The notes under the pieces: model-generated
Seen by the model: only the letters and a program-made list of their open reading frames with translations
Databases searched by the model: none
Told to the model about the DNA's origin: nothing
Shown here: positions 40,901 through 49,330 of the stretch, piece by piece
Layout: every line of letters begins with the position of its first letter
Position numbering within the stretch: the first letter of the stretch is position 1
Position numbers and translations under genes: made by a program
NCBI RefSeq assembly: GCF_004363955.1
Contig: NZ_SNZR01000017.1
Location: 124,001-188,000 of the forward strand
Direction: 5' to 3'
Source: Enterovirga rhinocerotis
GTDB lineage: Bacteria > Pseudomonadota > Alphaproteobacteria > Rhizobiales > Beijerinckiaceae
DNA: 64,000 bases

Positions 40901-41174
40901 CGAACGGGTTGATCACCGCCATCTCGGCCGTGAGATCGACCTCGATCCGGAACTCGGTCGTCTTTTCTGGGAAGACGAGGCGCGCGAGCCAGTTGCCGTT
41001 CGGATCCTGCTGCCAGTTCACGAAATGCCCGGCCGGCTCGACCTTGAGGCTGTAGCTCGGGATGCGCGTGCGCGAATGAGGCGCCGGCCGCAGCCGGATC
41101 ACCTGCGGCCCGAGCGCGACCGGCCGATCGTACTTGTAGGACGTGACGTGATGGAGCGCGGCAAGGATCGGCAC
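37932..41174 (-). CDS. transglutaminase-like protein with DUF2126 domain
   Basis: 1080-aa protein. The N-terminal transglutaminase-associated domain (~1-90, [20 protein letters not shown]) is followed by a transglutaminase-like core with C179 ([10 protein letters not shown]), H228 (DLHAWVEVY) and D244 (WIGLDATSG). The long C-terminal DUF2126 region (~330-1080) includes [15 protein letters not shown] and [16 protein letters not shown]. Usually encoded beside a circularly permuted ATP-grasp and alpha-E (DUF403) proteins, but none are here. GTG 41174 matches the family start; TTG about 15 nt upstream, close to GGAGG, is the alternative. Confidence 0.88.
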   Translation of the reverse strand: MPILAALHHVTSYKYDRPVALGPQVIRLRPAPHSRTRIPSYSLKVEPAGHFVNWQQDPNGNWLARLVFPEKTTEFRIEVDLTAEMAVINPFDFFVEDYAQTRPFAYPDDLASELASYLAPEGAGPLLDAFMNELPAERDTIQFLVQLNALVKERVRYGVRMEAGVQSPEETLDLGTGSCRDSAWLLVQVLRRLGFAARFVSGYLIQLVPDRTTIEGPQGAASDFTDLHAWVEVYLPGAGWIGLDATSGLLCGEGHIPLAATPHYASAAPISGAAEPAQVEFGFSMHVSRIAEAPRVTKPFSDESFAAMDALGEAVDRDLVAQDVRLTMGGEPTFVSIDDFESAEWNVAALGPTKRGLSDKLSRRLRERFAPGGLLHYGQGKWYPGESLPRWAFGIYWRRDGKPIWRDAALIAREDSDRKAGIAEAEALIRAVAGRLDLAEYPRPLYEDPVIWLGKEAELPANVSFDDPKLADPEARARMVRVFQRGLGTPSGWVIPLFALNEDDGRAWVSETWEMRRGAIYLVPGDSPAGLRLPLASLPHVPPEHYPYYAPQDPTEERGALAEGAEPSRRPRRIVAVRTAFAVEPRDGILCVFMPPLERVEDYLDLVAIVEEAAASLGQPIHVEGYPPPYDPRLDVIKVTPDPGVIEVNVQAAGSWREAVDITTALYDEARDLRLGSEKFMVDGRHTGTGGGNHVVLGGATPPDSPFLRRPDLLKSLVLYWQRHPSLSYLFSGLYIGPTSQAPRMDEARHDGLYELEIALSQVPPPGGDPVPLWLVDRLFRNVLVDVTGNTHRAEICIDKLYSPDSATGRLGLLEFRSFEMPPDARMSLAQQLLLRAIVAWLWREPQTGSFVRWGTSLHDRFMLPHVLWEDFLGVLDDLRQAGYPMDPAWFAAAREFRFPLYGAVRHGGVTMELRQALEPWHVLGEEGSAGGTVRYVDSSVERLQVKVEGFTPGRHVIACNGRRMPMTSTGVAGQAVAGLRFKAWKPASGLHPTIPVHSPLTFDILDTWSGRSLGGCVYHVGHPGGRNYETFPVNSYEAEGRRAARFQDHGHTPGLVPVPPEETSRDFPMTLDLRTPAPR

Positions 41175-41419
41175 GGCAGACGAGGCTCTCAATGACCTCC
41201 GGCGATGCCCACGCGGACGCAGGATCGGCCGGCCCTCCGAGGAAGCACGTCCCGCGCCAGGAGGCCAGCAGCAAAAAGGACGGCACGGGATCAGGCGCGG
41301 CGCGAAACGCGGCGCGACATCCCCCCGAAATGCGACACACCCAGAATGCTGGCAGCCCGGACAGTCCGCCGCAGCAAGGCGGCTTGAAAGCACCAATGAA
41401 GTGCTTTAGATAATGCACC
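41175..41419. other. intergenic region before the psp-type operon
   Basis: 245-bp divergent gap. The left part (to about 41375) is GC-rich with a short direct repeat around 41298-41312 (GGCGCGGCGCG / CGCGGCGCG). The right end holds the palindrome and candidate promoter described separately. No gene is seen in it. Confidence 0.4.
41384..41414 (+). promoter_or_regulatory. candidate promoter with embedded palindromic operator
   Basis: CTTGAAA (41383-41389) could serve as a -35 element and GATAAT (41409-41414) as a -10, with a 19-bp spacer. Between and over them lies a perfect inverted repeat AAAGCAC (41387-41393) / GTGCTTT (41401-41407) separated by 7 bp. The -10 lies only 5 bp before the ATG at 41420, so a transcript from it would be nearly leaderless for that ORF and leadered for pspA at 41894. 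CTTGAAA also resembles the -35 of heat-shock promoters. Confidence 0.4.
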
Positions 41420-41893
41420 ATGCACGACGGCGCGCCCGCCACACTTCTCTACGTTCTCGCCCCGGATGACGGGGCGCGGCGGGCGCTGGACGCGACCTTC
41501 GAGGCCTATGCCGCGATGGCGCGCATCCTGGCCGGGATGCCGGAAGCGGGCGGGCGCAACCTCGTGACCCTGCACGAGCGTGCCTATGAGCGCATCCGCG
41601 AGGAGACCGGTCTTCCGGCCCGCCTCGTGACGCTCGGCCTGCGCGACCTTCCGGCACGGGCCGCCGCCTCGGCGCCCGACAGCCTGCCGCTCGACGAGAA
41701 GCTGTTCGCCATCAAGGGCCCCGCGACGCTGACGGTCTCGACCGTCTTCGGCCGGGTCGCGGTGCCCTACGACGTCGCGGGCTACGCCGCAGGGCGGGAG
41801 ACGGTCTTTCCGGCCCGCCTCGTCCTGCGCGAGGGCCGCTACGAGATCCATGTCGCGGTCGTCCGTCGGGCGGCCCAGCTGAGGGAGGAGACC
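41420..41893 (+). other. in-frame coding segment resembling the N-terminal part of TnpB, fused upstream of pspA
   Basis: 158 codons without a stop, in the same frame as pspA. The segments LDATFEAYAAMARIL, TLHERAYERIREETGLPARL, LTVSTVFGRVAVPYD and RLVLREGRYEIHVAVV follow, in order, the pattern of the wedge/REC half of IS200/IS605 TnpB (helical N-domain, then the GR-x-x-x-P strand and LV-x-R-x-G-x-Y/W block). The RuvC nuclease and zinc-finger parts that should follow are absent; PspA begins instead. It may be an N-terminal domain of a 373-aa fusion, a separate exapted protein, or a remnant. GGAGG before 41894 allows PspA to be made alone. Confidence 0.55.
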
Positions 41894-42541
41894 ATGCAGG
41901 AAGGTGTGTTGTCGCGCATGGGCCGGCTGATCGCCGGCATCGCCAACGCGACCATCGACAAGGTCGAGGACGTCAACAAGGTCGCCGTCGTCGAACAGGC
42001 CATCCGCGAGATCGACCAGGCCGCCGATCAGGCCCGGACCGAACTCGGCAAGGCCAAGGCCGAGGAATACCGCGTCAAGAGCCGGAAGGCCGAGATCGGC
42101 GCCGACCTCGCCTCGCTCGGCGAGAAGCTGAAGCTCGCCATCGCGGAGAGCCGGGACGACCTCGCCAAGGCCGCCATCGCACGCCAGATCGACCTCGAGG
42201 CCCAGGTCACGGCGCTCGACCGGACCCTCGCCGACGTCAGGAGCGAGATCGACGAAGGCCAGCAGGCGCTGCAGGCCGTGCTGGCGACGCGGCGCGAGGC
42301 CGAGACGCGGCTCGCCGACCTCAAGCGCAGCCTCGCCCAGCACGCGCCGTCCGAGCCCGGCTCGGGGCGCGGACGGCGGGGCGCGGCCGACGGCAGCGCC
42401 AAGGCAGCCGCCGCCATCGCCCGGGTCACGGGCGTGCCGGCGGGCGCCTCCGGCGCGAATGCCGAACTCGACGAGTTGGACCGTCTCCACCGCGAGCGCG
42501 TGATCGCCGAGCGCCTCGCTCTCGCCAAGGGCAGCGGCTGA
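41894..42541 (+). CDS. PspA/IM30-family membrane-stress protein
   Basis: 215-aa PspA/Vipp1-like protein, expected to bind and stabilise the inner membrane. Starts QEGVLSRMGRLIAGIANATI, then a long coiled coil with the family pattern VEQAIREIDQAADQARTELG and AKAAIARQIDLEAQVTALD. The C-terminal part is Gly/Ala/Arg-rich. The ATG at 41894 is preceded by GAGGGAGGAGACC, an excellent ribosome binding site, and matches the family start, though the frame is open back to 41420. Followed by YqiJ-like and flotillin genes, so it is probably part of one membrane-maintenance operon. Confidence 0.85.
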   Translation: MQEGVLSRMGRLIAGIANATIDKVEDVNKVAVVEQAIREIDQAADQARTELGKAKAEEYRVKSRKAEIGADLASLGEKLKLAIAESRDDLAKAAIARQIDLEAQVTALDRTLADVRSEIDEGQQALQAVLATRREAETRLADLKRSLAQHAPSEPGSGRGRRGAADGSAKAAAAIARVTGVPAGASGANAELDELDRLHRERVIAERLALAKGSG

Positions 42542-42566
42542 CCGCCGCGCCGGGAGGCCTGACGTG

Positions 42567-43181
42567 ATGGACCTGCTGCTCGCCCCCGAGGTGAGGCCCT
42601 TCGCGATCGCGGCGATGCTGCTGGTCGCCCTGGTGGGAATCGAGATCCTGATGCTGCTGATCGGCGTCTCGATCAGCGACCTCGTCGAGCATTCCTTCGA
42701 CCATCACGCCCATGACGGCGGCGGCCTGAGCTGGCTCAATGTCGGCGGCGTGCCGCTGCTCGTCCTTCTCATGATCGCGCTCGGTGCCTTCGCGGCGATC
42801 GGCTTCGCGATCCAGGGGCTGTCGCATGCGGCGGGCTTCGCGCTGCCGGCACTGATCGCGGGCCCGGCGGCGGCCGCTCTCGCGATCCCGGTCATCCGCA
42901 GCGGCAGCCGCGTCGTCGCGCGGATCGTGCCGCGCGACGAGACCTATGCCGTCGAACTCGCGGATCTCGTCGGCCGATCCGGCATCGTCTCGCGCGGTCC
43001 GCTGGACCAGGGATTGCCCGGCTCCGTCCGCCTCAAGGACGCCCACGGCAACTGGCACAATGTGCGAGCCCGCGCCGCCGGCGATGCCGAATCCATGCCG
43101 ACCGGCTCGGCCGTCCTCCTTGTCGACCTCGCGGCCGGCATCTTCACCGCCATACCCGCCCCGCCCGACCTTCAGGGCTAA
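42567..43181 (+). CDS. YqiJ-like (DUF1449, NfeD-related) membrane protein
   Basis: 204-aa protein with three hydrophobic segments (about residues 12-35, 60-85 and 90-107) and a C-terminal OB-fold-like domain (ELADLVGRSGIVSRGPLDQG, RLKDAHGNWHNVRAR). This layout and its place directly before a flotillin gene fit YqiJ, the partner of the flotillin YqiK. GGGAGG ends 6 nt before the GTG at 42564 and 9 nt before the ATG at 42567; either may start translation. Confidence 0.82.
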   Translation: MDLLLAPEVRPFAIAAMLLVALVGIEILMLLIGVSISDLVEHSFDHHAHDGGGLSWLNVGGVPLLVLLMIALGAFAAIGFAIQGLSHAAGFALPALIAGPAAAALAIPVIRSGSRVVARIVPRDETYAVELADLVGRSGIVSRGPLDQGLPGSVRLKDAHGNWHNVRARAAGDAESMPTGSAVLLVDLAAGIFTAIPAPPDLQG

Positions 43182-43208
43182 CCGCCACCATGCAGGAAGG
43201 CGAAACCC

Positions 43209-44978
43209 ATGAGCCCAGGCATGTATGAAATCCTCTTCCCGGCCGTGATCGGGCTGATCGCGATCATCGGCATCGGCGTCGTCCTCGCGACGCTCTACAC
43301 CCGCTCGACCCGCGACCAGGCCTATGTCCGCACGGGTCTCGGCGGGCAGAAGGTCGTGCTCGACGGCGGCTCCGTCGTCCTGCCCATCTTCCACTCGATC
43401 GCCCGGGTGAACCTCAAGACGCTGCGCCTCGAGGTCCGGCGCGGCGAGAACGACGCCCTGATCACCAAGGACCGCATGCGCGTCGATATCGGCGCGGAAT
43501 TCTATGTCCGCGTGAAGCCGGACGCCTCCTCCATCGCCCTCGCGGCCCAGACGCTCGGCGACCGCACCAACAATGCCGAGGAGCTGCGGCTCCTGATCGA
43601 GGCGAAATTCGTCGACGGCCTGCGCTCGGTCGCCGCCACCATGAACCTCGACGGCCTCCAGGAGCAGCGGGCCGATTTCGTGAAGGCGGTGCAGGAGGCC
43701 GTCGGCGCGGACCTCCAGTCGAACGGCCTCGAGCTCGAATCCGTCTCGCTGACCCGGCTCGACCAGACCGACATCAAGCACTTCAACGCCAACAACTTCT
43801 TCGACGCCCAGGGCCTCGCGACCCTCACCCGCATCACCGAAGCGCGCAAGAAGGAGCGCAACGAGATCGTCCGCGATACAGAGGTCGCCATTGCCCAGAA
43901 GGACCTCGACGCCAAGAAGCAGACGCTGACCATCGACCGCACCCAGCGCGAATCCGAGCTGAACCAGGAACGCGACATCGCCAATATCGCGGCCGCCACC
44001 CGCGCCGAGACCGCGCGCCAGGAACAGACCGCGCAGCTCGCCGAGGCGGAAGCGCGGATCGACCGCGAGCGTGCCGTGGCGGAGCGAGAGGCCTCGGCCA
44101 AGCAGGCACGGGAATCGGCGAACATCGCGGCCACCCTCAACGTGCAGCAGCGCGAGACGGAGGCGAAGCGCGACCTTCAGCTCATCGCCCAGGATTCGGC
44201 GATCGCCGTCGCAGACCGCTCGCGCCAGGAATCGGAGGCCCGCGCCGCGGCCGAGGATGCCCGCGCCATCGCCATCGCCGCGACCGAGAAGGTCGAGACC
44301 GCGAAATCGGTCGAGATCGCCGAGCGCGAGCGCCAGATCGCCATCATCGCCGCCAAGCGTCAGGCCGAGACCGAGGCGACCTCCGTCACCGTCGCGGCCG
44401 AAGCCGAGAAGCAGGCGGCGATCGATCAGGCCGAGGCGAAGCTCACGCTCGCCCGCGCCGATGCCGATTCCGCGACCATCGCCGCCAAGGGCATCATCGA
44501 TACCGGCAAGGCGAAGGCCGAAGCCGAGGCCCTGCTGATCGAGGCGAAGAACCGCATCTCGCGCGAGATCATCGAATACGAGATCCTGCGCGAGCGCATC
44601 CGGATCATCCCCCAGGCGCTGGCGGAGATCGTCAAGCCGGCCGAGAAGATCTCGGACATCCGCATCTTCGACACCGGCGGCATGCTGGGGCGCGGCGCGA
44701 ACGGCGCCGGCGGGGCGAATGGCGGCTCGGTCGGGATGGGCGAAGGCCTCGCCGGCCAGCTCCTCGCCTACAACGCCCAGAGCCCGGTCCTGGCCGAACT
44801 GCTCAAGGCAGCCGGCTTCAGCGGCCCCGACGCCGTCGCGGCGATGCTCGACGAGGCGACCGGCAAGGCCGCCGCCTCCGCACCGAAGGCCGATGGCGGC
44901 CTCAGCGGCGCGCCAGGCGCGAGCTTCGCGCCGACCGCGTCCTTCGCGCCGGGCATCGGCCAGGACGGCAAGGGCTGA
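43209..44978 (+). CDS. flotillin-family protein (YqiK/FloT-like)
   Basis: 589-aa scaffolding protein of bacterial membrane microdomains. Transmembrane segment at residues 6-28, SPFH/band-7 domain about 30-200 (VRTGLGGQKVVLDGGSVVLP, VDIGAEFYVRVKPDASS), then a very long coiled coil about 210-470 rich in Ala, Glu and Arg, and a C-terminal Gly/Ala-rich tail. Last gene of the PspA-YqiJ-flotillin set, converging on the EamA gene. Confidence 0.92.
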   Translation: MSPGMYEILFPAVIGLIAIIGIGVVLATLYTRSTRDQAYVRTGLGGQKVVLDGGSVVLPIFHSIARVNLKTLRLEVRRGENDALITKDRMRVDIGAEFYVRVKPDASSIALAAQTLGDRTNNAEELRLLIEAKFVDGLRSVAATMNLDGLQEQRADFVKAVQEAVGADLQSNGLELESVSLTRLDQTDIKHFNANNFFDAQGLATLTRITEARKKERNEIVRDTEVAIAQKDLDAKKQTLTIDRTQRESELNQERDIANIAAATRAETARQEQTAQLAEAEARIDRERAVAEREASAKQARESANIAATLNVQQRETEAKRDLQLIAQDSAIAVADRSRQESEARAAAEDARAIAIAATEKVETAKSVEIAERERQIAIIAAKRQAETEATSVTVAAEAEKQAAIDQAEAKLTLARADADSATIAAKGIIDTGKAKAEAEALLIEAKNRISREIIEYEILRERIRIIPQALAEIVKPAEKISDIRIFDTGGMLGRGANGAGGANGGSVGMGEGLAGQLLAYNAQSPVLAELLKAAGFSGPDAVAAMLDEATGKAAASAPKADGGLSGAPGASFAPTASFAPGIGQDGKG

Positions 44979-44997
44979 GCGAAGCGGCGCGACCTTC

Positions 44998-45858
44998 TCA
45001 CGCGAAGCGTTTCGCGCCGGCCACGCACAGGACCACGATCCCGGTCGCGGCGACCATCGACCAGGCGACCGGCTCGTGGAGGAGCAGCGCGGCGAGGGCC
45101 AGCCCGAAGAAGGGCTGGAGCAGCTGCAACTGCCCGACCGCCGCGATGCCCCCGAGCGCGAGGCCGCGATACCAGAAGACGAAGCCGATCAGCATGCTGA
45201 AGACGGACACATAGGCGAGGCCGAGCCAGGCCGGGACGCCGATCCCCTCCCAGCTGGCGGGCAGCGTCGCGAGGGCGAGGACGGCCATGACCGGAAGCGA
45301 GAGCATGAGCGCCCAGGTGATGACCTGCCAGCCGCCGAGGCGGCGCGAAAGGACGGCCCCCTCCGCGTAGCCGAGGCCGCAGACGAGGATCGCCGCCACC
45401 ATCAGGAGGTCGCCCGTGACCGAGGCGCTTCCGCCCTGCGAAAAGGCGAATCCCGCCACCGTCAGGCCGCCGAGGACGGAGAACAGCCAGAAGGCGGCTT
45501 TCGGCCTCTCCCCGCCCCGCATCACGCCGAACAGGGCCGTCGCGAGCGGGAGGAGACCGATGAAGACGATCGAATGCGCGGCGGTGACGTGCTGAAGCGC
45601 GAGCGCCGTCAGGAGCGGGAAACCGATCACGACGCCGAAAGCGACGACGGCGAGCGAGGCGAGGTCGCGCGCGGCGGGAGGCTTCTGCCGGAAGGCCGCG
45701 AGCAGGACCGCGCCGAGGAGGGCGGCGATCACCGCGCGGGCGGATGTCAGGAACAGCGGCGTGAACCCGCCGACCGCGACGCGCGTCGCCGGCAGCGAGG
45801 CGCTGAAGATGACGACGCCGAGCAGCCCGCTTCCCCATCCCCGCATCGATCGCTGCAT
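44998..45858 (-). CDS. EamA-family (DMT) exporter
   Basis: 286-aa drug/metabolite transporter with ten hydrophobic segments in two EamA repeats. Typical stretches are VVIFSASLPATRVAVGGFTP in helix 1 and AYVSVFSMLIGFVFWYRGLA plus LQLLQPFFGLALAALLL near the end. I chose the ATG at 45858, preceded by AGGATCAGG. The longer frame to 45921 adds a hydrophilic leader. Lies downstream of the HypT-like regulator on the same strand and may be controlled by it. Substrate unknown. Confidence 0.88.
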   Translation of the reverse strand: MQRSMRGWGSGLLGVVIFSASLPATRVAVGGFTPLFLTSARAVIAALLGAVLLAAFRQKPPAARDLASLAVVAFGVVIGFPLLTALALQHVTAAHSIVFIGLLPLATALFGVMRGGERPKAAFWLFSVLGGLTVAGFAFSQGGSASVTGDLLMVAAILVCGLGYAEGAVLSRRLGGWQVITWALMLSLPVMAVLALATLPASWEGIGVPAWLGLAYVSVFSMLIGFVFWYRGLALGGIAAVGQLQLLQPFFGLALAALLLHEPVAWSMVAATGIVVLCVAGAKRFA

Positions 45859-45947
45859 CGCCTGATCCTCTTCTTGAGCCGGCAGGCTTCCGACGCGTGC
45901 GAGGCGATTGAGGCTACGCACCCTGATGCGGCCGGGCCAATGCCATC

Positions 45948-46847
45948 TCAGCCCGCTTCATTCCGATCCCGCATAGTTTCGTCGGCGAGCGCGCCGGCCG
46001 CCTCCCAGAGCGCGGAGGTCGCGCCGCGGCGATGCGCGGCGTTGCGGTAGAGCCGGATCTCGAGCGGCGTTTCCGCTCCGACCGCGACGAGACGTCCCTC
46101 GGCGAGGTCCCGCGCGACGATGCTGCCGGGCAACCAGGCGAGACCGTGCCCTTCCAGCGCCATGGCCTTCAGCGCGTCGGCCATGGCGTTCTCGTTGACA
46201 TGGGCGATCGGCAAGGCTCGCCCCGCCTGCGCCCGGACGAGGCTCGACAGCCGGCCGAGAAACGAATTCGGCGCATAGGCGAGGACAGGCAGCGACGACG
46301 CCTCGCCCGGCACGGACGTGGCGCGGACCGCGACGAGGCTGTCGCCGCCGACGACCCGGTGCGGGAAGAGGTCCGGATCGAGCAGGATCGGCACGCCCGG
46401 ATGATGGAAGGTCAGGAAGAAGTCGTAGCCGCCCTCGGCCAGCGCCTGGATGCAGGTATGGAAATCATCCGACAGCAGGCGGCTTCCGAGCGGGCCGGTG
46501 CGGGCCTCGATCTGCCGGAACCAGCGGGGAAAGAAGGTCAGCGCGAGCGTGTGGAGCGCGGCCACCGAGACCGAGCCCTGGCTCGGCCGGGCTTCCGCCT
46601 GAAGCGAGTCGCGGCTGCCCTGGAGCATCCGCACGCTCTCCTCGGCCGTCTCGCGGAAGGCCCGCCCGGCCGCCGTCAGCGTAGTGGGATAGGTGCTGCG
46701 GTCGACGAGCGCGACGCCGAGCCAGGCTTCGAGCGCCCGGATGCGGCGGCTGAAGGCCGATTGCGTGACGTGACGCTCCTCGGCCGACCGGGAGAAGCTA
46801 CCCGTCCTGGCGAGGACGACGAAATCCTCCAGCCATTTCAGCTCCAT
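45948..46847 (-). CDS. LysR-family regulator, HypT-like
   Basis: 299-aa LysR-type regulator. The winged helix-turn-helix (residues 1-65) reads MELKWLEDFVVLARTGSFSR, then VTQSAFSRRIRALEAWLGV, with VDRSTYPTTLTAAG; this is very like HypT/YjiE, the hypochlorite-responsive regulator of Escherichia coli. A sensory methionine role cannot be judged from the sequence. Sits in tandem between an M29 aminopeptidase gene and an EamA exporter gene, all on the minus strand. Confidence 0.85.
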   Translation of the reverse strand: MELKWLEDFVVLARTGSFSRSAEERHVTQSAFSRRIRALEAWLGVALVDRSTYPTTLTAAGRAFRETAEESVRMLQGSRDSLQAEARPSQGSVSVAALHTLALTFFPRWFRQIEARTGPLGSRLLSDDFHTCIQALAEGGYDFFLTFHHPGVPILLDPDLFPHRVVGGDSLVAVRATSVPGEASSLPVLAYAPNSFLGRLSSLVRAQAGRALPIAHVNENAMADALKAMALEGHGLAWLPGSIVARDLAEGRLVAVGAETPLEIRLYRNAAHRRGATSALWEAAGALADETMRDRNEAG

Positions 46848-46874
46848 GGCAGGTCGCCGTCGGGCCGCCCCGGC

Positions 46875-48137
46875 TCACGCCGCCCATTCGCCCGCCCGCA
46901 TCACCGGCGTGGCGGAGCCGTCCGCGGCGAGGCCGTCGATGTCGATCTCGCCCGAGCCGATCATCCAGTCGATATGGATGAGCGAGCGGTTGCAGCCGCG
47001 GGCGACGAGCTCCGCCTCGCTCAGCGACAGGCCGTCCCGGATGCATTTCGAGTAGGCTTGGCCGAGGGCGATGTGGCAGGCGGCGTTCTCGTCGTAGAGC
47101 GTGTTGTAGAACAGGAGCCCCGAGGCCGAGATCGGCGAGGAATGCGGCACGAGCGCCACCTCGCCGAGGCGGCGGGCGCCCTCGTCGGTCTCGAGCACCT
47201 TCTGCAGCACCGCCTCGCCCGTCCGCGCCTTGGCCTCGACGATGCGGCCCTCCTCGAAGCGGACCCGGATCTCCTCGATCAGCGTGCCCTGATAGGAGAG
47301 CGGCTTGGTCGAGGTGACGTGGCCCGAGACGCGCGCCTTGTGCGGGGTGGTGAAGACCTCCTCGGTCGGGATGTTGGCGTTGCAGACGATGCCGTTCTTC
47401 GCGGTCGTCGCGCCGCCATGCCATTCATGGTCGTCGGCGAGGCCGACGGTGAGGTCCGTGCCGGGGCCGCGGAAGCGGAGCGCGGCGTAGCGGCGGGCGT
47501 TCAGCTCCTTGGTACGCCGGCGCAGCTCGCCATTGTGCCGCGCCCAGGCCTCGACCGGATCGTCCCGGTCGACGCGGGAGGCCTGGAAGATCGCGTCCCA
47601 CAGGCGCGCCACCGCGGCATCCTCGGATTCGCCGGGAAAGACGGTCCGCGCCCAGGCCGGCGTCGCCGCCGAGACGATGGTCCAGTTCGTGGCGAAGCCG
47701 GCGATCATCTCGAGCGCGGGCACATAGGCCTTCGAGCGGGCGCGGTTGGCGCGGGCGACCTTGTCGGCGTCCTGGCCGGCGAGGAGGGAGGGATCGTCGC
47801 CGGCGATCGCGAGGCGCGCGGCCCCGGAGCGGAAGGCCGCCGCCATGCCCTCGTAGAGCCAGCCGGCCGCCGTGTCGAAGGCACCGTCCGACGCGTTCTC
47901 GAAGCGCGACAGCGCCGCCGTCTCGTCCGTGTAGAACACCGTCACGAGTGAGGCACCGGCCCTGTAGGCCTCGTCCGTGATGGCGCGGGCGAGCGGCACC
48001 GCATCGAGCGGCGCGGTCATGACGAGTTCCTGACCCGCCTTGAGGCCGAGCCCCGTCCGCACGGCGACCATCGCGAGCCGCCGCAGCTTCTCCTCGTGCT
48101 CCGCCGAGCCCGCAGCATTCCTGTCGTGATAGGTCAT
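46875..48137 (-). CDS. M29-family aminopeptidase
   Basis: 420-aa metallo-aminopeptidase of the AmpS/thermophilic (M29) family. Family blocks are NANIPTEEVFTTPHKARVSG (metal-binding Glu and His region), the ENAACHIALGQAYS block and LIHIDWMIGSGEIDIDG near the C terminus. The N-terminal substrate-cap domain is about 200 residues. Length is normal. Ends 27 bp upstream of the LysR gene on the same strand; the MBL-fold gene lies upstream. Confidence 0.92.
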   Translation of the reverse strand: MTYHDRNAAGSAEHEEKLRRLAMVAVRTGLGLKAGQELVMTAPLDAVPLARAITDEAYRAGASLVTVFYTDETAALSRFENASDGAFDTAAGWLYEGMAAAFRSGAARLAIAGDDPSLLAGQDADKVARANRARSKAYVPALEMIAGFATNWTIVSAATPAWARTVFPGESEDAAVARLWDAIFQASRVDRDDPVEAWARHNGELRRRTKELNARRYAALRFRGPGTDLTVGLADDHEWHGGATTAKNGIVCNANIPTEEVFTTPHKARVSGHVTSTKPLSYQGTLIEEIRVRFEEGRIVEAKARTGEAVLQKVLETDEGARRLGEVALVPHSSPISASGLLFYNTLYDENAACHIALGQAYSKCIRDGLSLSEAELVARGCNRSLIHIDWMIGSGEIDIDGLAADGSATPVMRAGEWAA

Positions 48138-48165
48138 GACGTCTCTCCGGCCGCGATGGCGTGAG

Positions 48166-49251
48166 CTACTTGGCGAGCCAACGGTGAATCCCGTCGAGCC
48201 CGTCGACGAGGCCGAGGCGGCCGCGCCGCAGCAGATAATTCGTATGCGCCAGGACCTCGCTGAAGGCGAAGCCGGTCTGGTGCGCGTCGAGCGGACGCGA
48301 GAACACGAAGGGCACGAGTTCCGAAGCCGAGCGCGGCGTCGCCCGGCAGGCCTCGACGATGACGCCGCAGCGCTCCTCGTGATGGGCGATCATGTCGTCG
48401 AGGCGCCCGTGAAGCCCCGCGAAAGGCAGGTCGTGGCCCGGCAGGACGAGCGCGTCGTGCGGGATGGCCGTCTTGAGGCTCCGCAGCGAGCGCAGGAAGA
48501 TGCCGAGCGGATCGCCCATGGGATCGCGCGGATACACGCTGACATTCGGCGAGATGCGGGGCAGGACCTGGTCGGCACCGAGGAAGAGGTTCTCCTCCGC
48601 GCAATAGAGCATCATCTGCTCGGAGGCGTGCCCTCCCCCCGTCAGCACGTCGAAGCTGCGCCCGCCGATGATGAGCCGGTCGCCCGCGATGACGCGCCTG
48701 AAGCTCTGCGGCAGTCCGGTGAGCAGACGCAGGTAGTCGTGCCCGCGCGTCATGACGGCCTCGGTCGCCTCCGGCCCGAGGCCGTTATCGACGTAGAAGC
48801 GGCGATAATGGTCCTGCCCGAGCGATTCCGGGTTCGTCGTCAGGAGCAGCGCCTGGAGATATTCCGTCTCGGTCATGTCGAGCGGCAGGTCCAGCTTGTC
48901 GATGAGCCAGCCCGCCGCTCCGACATGGTCCGGATGCATGTGGGTCACGATGAGACGCGTCAGCGGTCGTCCGGCGAGCGGGCCCGAGAGCAATTGCTCC
49001 CAGGCGTCCTTCGTCGCCTCGTTGCCGATGCCGGTATCGAGCACGGCCCAGCCATTGCCGTCCTCGATCAGGTAGATGTTGACGTGATCGAGCCGGTAGG
49101 GAAGCGGCAGGCGGGCCCAGAGCAGGCCCGGCGCCACCTCGATCGTCTCGCCCGCGGCCGGGGCGGCGGGGAAGGGGTGGGTCAGGGTCGAGGCGGACAT
49201 GCCTTCGTGGCTACAGGCCGCACCGCCCGACCTCAAGGGCGTCGCGTGCAT
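48166..49251 (-). CDS. metallo-beta-lactamase-fold hydrolase
   Basis: 361-aa MBL-fold protein. The metal motif THMHPDHVG gives H104, H106, D108 and H109. GGGHASEQMMLY supplies the next metal ligand histidine and LPGHDLPF the last. C-terminal helical region of about 90 residues (DDMIAHHEERC, FSEVLAHTNYLLRRG) of the type seen in thioesterase/glyoxalase II-like relatives. GGAAGGAG lies 5 nt before ATG 49251. The ATG at 49200 would give 344 aa but has poor spacing. Substrate unknown. Confidence 0.88.
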   Translation of the reverse strand: MHATPLRSGGAACSHEGMSASTLTHPFPAAPAAGETIEVAPGLLWARLPLPYRLDHVNIYLIEDGNGWAVLDTGIGNEATKDAWEQLLSGPLAGRPLTRLIVTHMHPDHVGAAGWLIDKLDLPLDMTETEYLQALLLTTNPESLGQDHYRRFYVDNGLGPEATEAVMTRGHDYLRLLTGLPQSFRRVIAGDRLIIGGRSFDVLTGGGHASEQMMLYCAEENLFLGADQVLPRISPNVSVYPRDPMGDPLGIFLRSLRSLKTAIPHDALVLPGHDLPFAGLHGRLDDMIAHHEERCGVIVEACRATPRSASELVPFVFSRPLDAHQTGFAFSEVLAHTNYLLRRGRLGLVDGLDGIHRWLAK

Positions 49252-49330
49252 CGCTGCTCCTTCCCGCCGCCGCAAAATTGCGATGAAACAAGCTCGCCCC
49301 TAAAAGCCTTGTCTCGGATCGGACGGTCGA

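Noticed and set aside
38307-41195. 962-codon plus-strand open frame opposite the transglutaminase gene, and the similar 925-codon minus-strand frame 32302-35079 opposite the PBP
   Set aside because: Both are antisense shadows with skewed Arg/Asp/Glu/Val composition and no recognisable domain.
41420-42541. A complete TnpB gene or intact IS605-type element
   Set aside because: Only the N-terminal TnpB-like half is present; the RuvC DED residues and zinc finger are missing and no TnpA gene lies nearby.
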